From positions 186,001 through 250,000 of the forward strand of contig NZ_FYEB01000001.1 in assembly GCF_900187445.1 (NCBI RefSeq): a DNA stretch of 64,000 nt. Direction: 5' to 3'. Position numbers and translations under genes: made by a program. Numbering within the stretch: position 1 is the stretch's first letter; each line of letters starts with the position of its first letter. Source of the stretch: Pseudomonas sp. Irchel s3b2 (GTDB taxonomy: Bacteria; Pseudomonadota; Gammaproteobacteria; Pseudomonadales; Pseudomonadaceae). Below the pieces are notes generated by a model, which saw only the letters and a program-made list of their open reading frames with translations, was not told the DNA's origin and ran no database searches. Below are positions 59,975 to 64,000 of this stretch, in pieces.

Positions 59975-60471
59975 TGCGTCAGATTCGTCCCGCAGCGATT
60001 ATCGACCGCAGCCGTGATCGTGATTTCATGCGCGAAGCCTTGGCCCTGGCCGCTCAAGGCGCGGCGCTGGGTGAAGTGCCGGTGGGCGCGGTGCTGGTGC
60101 AGGACGGTGAAATCATCGGGCGCGGTTTCAATTGCCCGATCAGCGGCAACGACCCCAGCGCCCACGCCGAGATGGTCGCGATCCGCGCCGCGGCTCAGGC
60201 CGCCAGCAACTATCGCCTGCCGGGCAGCACGCTCTACGTCACCCTGGAGCCGTGCAGCATGTGCGCCGGGCTGATCGTGCACTCGCGGATTGCGCGGGTG
60301 GTGTATGGCGCGCTGGAACCCAAGGCCGGGATTGTGCAGAGCCAGGGGCAATTCTTTACCCAGGGCTTTTTGAATCATCGGGTGTTGTATGAGGGTGGGG
60401 TATTGGCGGAGGAGTGTGGCGCGGTGTTGAGCGAATTCTTCAAGGCCCGCCGAGCAAAACCAACAGACTAA
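59974..60471 (+). CDS. tadA: tRNA-specific adenosine deaminase TadA
   Basis: The 165-residue enzyme makes inosine at position 34 of tRNA-Arg(ACG). Zinc and catalytic residues are in SAHAEMVAIRAA (HAE) and LEPCSMCAGLIVHSRI (PCxxC). The ATG at 59974 shares a base with the oxidase stop (TGATG); a GTG one codon earlier is possible. Confidence 0.95.
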   Translation: MRQIRPAAIIDRSRDRDFMREALALAAQGAALGEVPVGAVLVQDGEIIGRGFNCPISGNDPSAHAEMVAIRAAAQAASNYRLPGSTLYVTLEPCSMCAGLIVHSRIARVVYGALEPKAGIVQSQGQFFTQGFLNHRVLYEGGVLAEECGAVLSEFFKARRAKPTD

Positions 60472-60483
60472 ACACCGATACCT

Positions 60484-60571
60484 GTGGGAGCGGGCTTGCC
60501 CGCGATGGCGTCGGCACATCAAACATTGATGTTAACTGAACCACCGCTATCGCGGGCAAGCCCGCTTCCAC
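60484..60571. repeat. REP-type inverted pair, GTGGGAGCGGG subtype (family A)
   Basis: GTGGGAGCGGGCTTGCCCGC and inverted GCGGGCAAGCCCGCTTCCAC. This is the only copy of this subtype in the window, between convergent tadA and cmoB. Confidence 0.88.
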
Positions 60572-60599
60572 AGGTTTATCTGGTATCTGGAGATTGAGG

Positions 60600-61556
60600 C
60601 TACTTACGGGCGACGATGACGGCACGCATCGGCGCCGGCAGCCCTTCAACCGTTTTGCTGTGATCTTCCGGGTCAAGGAAGTCGCTCAACGACTGATACT
60701 TCATCCACTCCGTCCCGCGTTGTTCCTCGACCGTGGTCACGCTCACATCCACGCAGCGCACATCGCTGAAGCCGGCGCGGCGCAGCCACAGTTCCAGCGC
60801 TGGCACCGACGGCAGGAACCACACGTTACGCATCTGCGCGTAACGGTCTTCCGGCACCAGCACCTGTTGCTGATCGCCTTCGATCACCAGCGTCTCCAGC
60901 ACCAGTTCACCGCCCTTGACCAGGCAATCCTTCAGCGCCAGCAAATGCTCGATCGGCGAACGGCGGTGATAGAACACACCCATGGAAAACACCGTGTCGA
61001 AACCTTCCAGATTGGGAGGAAGATCCTCAAAGGGAAACGGTAAGTGCCAGGCATTGGGTTCGGACAGGTAACGCTGTACCGCTTGGAACTGGCAGAAAAA
61101 CAGCCAGTTTGGGTCGACACCGATCACGCTGTCAGCGCCGGCGCCGAGCATGCGCCACATGTAATAGCCGTTGCCGCAACCGACATCGAGGATGCGTTTA
61201 CCCTTCAGGTCCAGATGCGGAGCTACCCGGGACCACTTCCAGTCCGAACGCCATTCAGTGTCGACATGCACGCCGAACAGGTCGAACGGGCCCTTGCGCC
61301 AAGGCGACAAACCCATCAGCGCGGTACGCATTTGCGCGCGGGTCTCAAAGTCGCAATCGGTGTCCAGTTTCAAGCCATTCAACAAATCGACTTCGCTTGG
61401 CTGAATCTTTGGCAACGCATCCAGGGCGCTCTGCCAGCGTTCCAGGTCGCCGTGACCTTTTTCCATTTTCTTGTCGAGTTGCGCTTGCAGGGTGTTGGCC
61501 CATTCGGCCAGCGGAGTACCGGCCAGGCGGCGGGCGAGGGGAGACAGATCAATCAT
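60600..61556 (-). CDS. cmoB: tRNA U34 carboxymethyltransferase CmoB
   Basis: The 318-residue Rossmann enzyme transfers the carboxymethyl of carboxy-SAM to ho5U34, forming cmo5U. Motifs include [20 protein letters not shown] and [15 protein letters not shown]. Length is near E. coli CmoB (323). Its start overlaps the cmoA stop by 4 bp, so it is translationally coupled. Confidence 0.97.
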   Translation of the reverse strand: MIDLSPLARRLAGTPLAEWANTLQAQLDKKMEKGHGDLERWQSALDALPKIQPSEVDLLNGLKLDTDCDFETRAQMRTALMGLSPWRKGPFDLFGVHVDTEWRSDWKWSRVAPHLDLKGKRILDVGCGNGYYMWRMLGAGADSVIGVDPNWLFFCQFQAVQRYLSEPNAWHLPFPFEDLPPNLEGFDTVFSMGVFYHRRSPIEHLLALKDCLVKGGELVLETLVIEGDQQQVLVPEDRYAQMRNVWFLPSVPALELWLRRAGFSDVRCVDVSVTTVEEQRGTEWMKYQSLSDFLDPEDHSKTVEGLPAPMRAVIVARK

Positions 61557-62296
61557 GGCAAGGCAATCAACGAGGCAAAGTTAAGACACTGGAACCACGG
61601 CACGACTTTCGAGAACCCGGCGGCCAGCAGGCGCTCGCGGTGTTCTTCGAGGCTGTCGGGCTTCATGACGTTTTCGATGGCGCTGCGTTTCTGGGCGATT
61701 TCCAGTTCGCTGTAGCCGTTGGCGCGTTTGAAGGCCACGTGCAGGTCGGTGAGCAGCGCGTGTTCTTCGGGGTCGTTGAAGCGCAGCTTCTCCGAGAGAA
61801 TCAGCGCGCCGCCGGGCAACAACGATTGGCGGATGCGTGAGAGCAGCGCGGTGCGCTGGTCTGGAGCGATGAATTGCAGGGTGAAGTTCAGCGCCACCAC
61901 CGAGGCCGGCTGAAACTCGAGAGCGAGGATGTCGCCTTCGATCACTTCCACCGGCAGCAATTCCTGGAACATCGAATCCTGGCCGTTGAGGTACTCGCGG
62001 CAACGCTCGACCATGGCGGCGGAGTTATCCACAGCGATGACGCGGCAGCCATCGGTGCGCACGTGCCGGCGCAGGGCCTGGGTCACTGCGCCGAGGGACG
62101 AGCCCAAGTCGTAGAGCACGCTGTTGGGCTGGGCGAACTGCGCAGCGAGCACGCCAAGGTTTTCCACGATGGTCGGATAACCCGGCACCGAGCGCTTGAT
62201 CATGTCCGGGAACACCCGCACCACATCCTCGTTAAAGGCGAAGTCAGGCACCTGGGTCAATGGCTGGGCGAAAAGGCGATCGGATTCTTTGCTCAC
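61553..62296 (-). CDS. cmoA: Carboxy-SAM synthase CmoA
   Basis: The 247-residue enzyme makes carboxy-S-adenosylmethionine from SAM and prephenate for CmoB. Motifs: [53 protein letters not shown] start at 62296 ([13 protein letters not shown]) gives the family length; ATG codons 12 and 15 residues earlier are possible but add unusual residues. Confidence 0.95.
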   Translation of the reverse strand: MSKESDRLFAQPLTQVPDFAFNEDVVRVFPDMIKRSVPGYPTIVENLGVLAAQFAQPNSVLYDLGSSLGAVTQALRRHVRTDGCRVIAVDNSAAMVERCREYLNGQDSMFQELLPVEVIEGDILALEFQPASVVALNFTLQFIAPDQRTALLSRIRQSLLPGGALILSEKLRFNDPEEHALLTDLHVAFKRANGYSELEIAQKRSAIENVMKPDSLEEHRERLLAAGFSKVVPWFQCLNFASLIALP

Positions 62297-62389
62297 GGCG
62301 GTTCCAGCGGCGTAGATGGAAAAGGTTGGCATTTTAGCCAAATTGACGGGGGGATGCGCGGGTTGTCTGATAAACCGCGATTACCCCAT

Positions 62390-62500
62390 GATCGTTCCCA
62401 CGCTCTGCGTGGGAACGCCTCCCGTGACGCTCTGCGTCACATCCAACGCGGGACGCGGAGCGTCCGTGGCTGCATTCCCACGCAGAGCGTGGGAACGATC
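62390..62500. repeat. Intergenic palindromic repeat (family B)
   Basis: GATCGTTCCCACGCTCTGCG mirrored as CGCAGAGCGTGGGAACGATC. The last base of the element is the first base (plus-strand order) of the stop codon of the YhhN gene (62500-62502). Confidence 0.9.
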
Positions 62501-63144
62501 TATAGAGGACGGCGAACGGATTGAGAAAAAGTCGACGCCGCAATCCCCCATTGCCCCAGCCAATAACTAAGGATGATCACGTAAGGCGCGGCATGAAATG
62601 GCATTACAAACCGGTTAATGCCAATCACGCTGTCAGAAAACACAAACGCCCCCGCGCCAGCCGCCGCCAGCAGCGCCGAGCGTTTGGGTACGTCGGTGCC
62701 GAGTCGGGCCAGGGCGCGCCAGAGCATGGCGCTGATGGCCAGACCGTAGACGATCACCGGGATCAGCAGTGGTCCCAAGCCATTGGCAATCAGAATCCCC
62801 AGCAGTACCGCGCCGACGCTCAGCGCGAGGATCAACGGCAACAGTGCCAGACGCCGGCAATCGCTCAAATAAGCTTTCAGATACGCCAAATGCGCGACCA
62901 AAAACGCGCCAAGGCCAAACACGAACAAATCTTGCGGCCATGCCAGCAACACGTCGCCGACCAGGGAGAAAATCAACCCCAGGCTAATCCAGCGTCGATA
63001 GTCACTGGGCGGTGCATCGTGCAACCAGCCAAGCAAGGCCAGCACCGGCATCGGTTTGACCAGCAGGCAGAGCAGCGTCGCATGCACGCTCAGGCCATAA
63101 ACAAAGGTCACCGCGCCCATCAGCGCCAGAATCAGCCAGCCCAC
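62500..63144 (-). CDS. YhhN/TMEM86 family protein (lysoplasmalogenase-like)
   Basis: The 214-residue membrane protein has about eight helices and the family pattern KPMPVLALLGWL, GLIFSLVGDVLLAWP and AFVFSDSVIGINRF (acidic residues inside helices). Animal TMEM86 members cleave lysoplasmalogen; the bacterial role is less certain. It is 2 bp from the inhibitor lipoprotein gene on the same strand, so probably co-transcribed. Confidence 0.88.
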   Translation of the reverse strand: MGWLILALMGAVTFVYGLSVHATLLCLLVKPMPVLALLGWLHDAPPSDYRRWISLGLIFSLVGDVLLAWPQDLFVFGLGAFLVAHLAYLKAYLSDCRRLALLPLILALSVGAVLLGILIANGLGPLLIPVIVYGLAISAMLWRALARLGTDVPKRSALLAAAGAGAFVFSDSVIGINRFVMPFHAAPYVIILSYWLGQWGIAASTFSQSVRRPL

Positions 63145-63146
63145 GT

Positions 63147-63539
63147 TCAGTTAACCGCGATGGCGCAGTCGAAGGTTTTCACCGCCGGTACTTCGGGTGC
63201 CCATGGCTGTGAATAGGTCAGGCGCAAACGGCCAGTGCCGGTGGCGAAGGCCTGGAAACGCCAGGTCGAAAGGCCGGCGCTGCCGACGACCCCGGCGTCT
63301 TCCGGGTTGCTATAGACCTCGGGGCTGAGCGCACGCAACACGCCACCGGCCGAATCCTGGATCGTCCAGCGGTAACCCGTGGTCGGGTTGCTTGGCAGGG
63401 TCAGGATCAGGTTTTGCCCATTGTGCAGTTTCGCCGGGCATTCGCTTTGTTTTTCCACGGTCACGTTCTGTTTCGGTTGCGTGGCGCAAGCGCTTAGCAG
63501 AGTGAGAGCGAGGGGGATCAACAGGCGGGTGGGGGACAT
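63147..63539 (-). CDS. Chagasin-type (I42) protease inhibitor lipoprotein
   Basis: The 130-residue lipoprotein has signal and lipobox PLALTLLSAC (Cys18). The mature part shows the chagasin loops: NPTTGYRWTIQD (L2), GSAGLSTWRFQA and the closing TYSQPWAPE (L6-like). Family members inhibit papain-like cysteine proteases. The longer upstream reading frame is rejected because the lipoprotein signal begins at MSPTRLLIPLAL. Confidence 0.88.
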   Translation of the reverse strand: MSPTRLLIPLALTLLSACATQPKQNVTVEKQSECPAKLHNGQNLILTLPSNPTTGYRWTIQDSAGGVLRALSPEVYSNPEDAGVVGSAGLSTWRFQAFATGTGRLRLTYSQPWAPEVPAVKTFDCAIAVN

Positions 63540-63639
63540 AAGATCAGTGGCTCCGGCGTTCACGACGAACGGCGAGCATAACTGAAGATGAGACAAAGTG
63601 TGACAGTGCCGGGAGTGGTGGGGTGTCAGGGCTGACGCC

Positions 63640-63732
63640 TTCGCGGGCAAGCCTCGCTCCTACAGGGTTGTGTGTTGTTCGCATTTTTTGTGATCAACAC
63701 GTAAACCTGTAGGAGCGAGGCTTGCCCGCGAA
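63640..63732. repeat. REP-type inverted pair (family A)
   Basis: TTCGCGGGCAAGCCTCGCTC and inverted GTAGGAGCGAGGCTTGCCCG, between the inhibitor gene and the Lon-type gene. Confidence 0.9.
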
Positions 63733-63759
63733 AGCAATCGCACAAACACTACATAACTA

Positions 63760-64000
63760 TCAGAACAATATCTTCGCCACATCCGCAAAGCGCTTGGCAA
63801 AGTGCACGGTAATCCCTTCCTTCAGATATTCCGGCAGTTCCTCGAAGCTGCCGCGATTAGGCTCCGGCAGGATCAACTCGAAAATCTTTTGCCGCCGCGC
63901 AGCGATGACTTTCTCGCGCACACCGCCAATCGGCAGTACATGCCCGGTCAGCGTCAGTTCACCGGTCATGGCCACGCCTTTTTTCGGCGACTGGTTGCGG
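63760..64000 (-). CDS. Lon-type ATP-dependent protease, C-terminal fragment (runs off right edge)
   Basis: About 79 C-terminal codons are visible, from RNQSPKKGVAMTGELTLTGH to VAKILF. The Lys of the Ser-Lys dyad is in VLPIGGVREKVIAARR; the catalytic Ser lies outside the window. The protein ends FADVAKILF without the extended tail of E. coli Lon, so it may be a second, Lon-like protein of the kind pseudomonads carry beside the main Lon. Confidence 0.9.
   Translation of the reverse strand, partial: RNQSPKKGVAMTGELTLTGHVLPIGGVREKVIAARRQKIFELILPEPNRGSFEELPEYLKEGITVHFAKRFADVAKILF

Overview
The window is about 64 kb of a GC-rich gammaproteobacterial chromosome. Gene content and order (ffh-rpsP-rimM-trmD-rplS, suhB/trmJ-cysE-isc, ndk-rlmN-pilF-rodZ-ispG-hisS-yfgM-bamB-der, leuA, xseA, guaB-guaA), together with dense intergenic palindromic repeats of the 'GTAGGAGCGAGGCTTGCCCGCGAA' type, point to Pseudomonas, most likely the P. 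fluorescens group. Almost everything is housekeeping or conserved core. There are no rRNA genes, no recognisable tRNA genes, no CRISPR array and no complete insertion sequence.

Layout. 1-10 kb: the end of an RND efflux operon, an L,D-transpeptidase, two Nudix hydrolases, a gamma-carbonic anhydrase-like protein, a DUF1289 protein, a VUT-family membrane protein, purT, an MHS-type MFS transporter, a CorC-like CBS protein and a CcsA-like membrane protein. 10-14 kb: ffh and the rpsP-rimM-trmD-rplS translation operon. 14-22.5 kb: suhB, divergent trmJ-cysE, then iscR-iscS-iscU-iscA-hscB-hscA-fdx-iscX for iron-sulphur cluster assembly, behind a good IscR-type operator. 22.5-32 kb: ndk, rlmN, pilF, rodZ-like, ispG, hisS, yfgM, bamB, der. 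32-45 kb: a methionine/glutamine-type aminotransferase overlapping an omega-amidase, leuA with a candidate attenuator leader peptide, xseA-M23 peptidase, a LysR regulator divergent from a TauE/SafE exporter, and guaB-guaA.

45-58.6 kb is the accessory block. It holds a 1531-residue dermonecrotic-toxin-like protein built from a tandem internal duplication, in which only the second copy keeps the putative catalytic Glu/His residues. A complete trehalose phosphotransferase pathway follows: treR, treP, treC, a LamB-like porin, a fused EIIA-HPr-EI protein and a small EIIB-like protein that lacks the phosphorylatable cysteine. TreR-type twin palindromes sit inside the treP promoter, and AAnAAnAA motifs typical of Hfq/Crc targets sit at the start regions of treP, the porin and the fused PTS gene. 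This suggests trehalose use is induced by TreR and held under catabolite repression.

58.6-64 kb returns to core genes: a multicopper oxidase, tadA, cmoB-cmoA, a lysoplasmalogenase-like protein, a chagasin-type inhibitor lipoprotein, and the C-terminal end of a Lon-type protease running off the right edge.

Three families of short palindromic intergenic repeats, plus one 158-bp MITE-like inverted repeat upstream of trmJ, fill most of the gaps. Several repeats abut or overlap stop codons. The most unusual items are the duplicated toxin with a degenerate catalytic copy, the cysteine-less EIIB protein, the leuA leader peptide, the trmJ-upstream hairpin element and the ndk promoter placed in the loop of a terminator-like hairpin.
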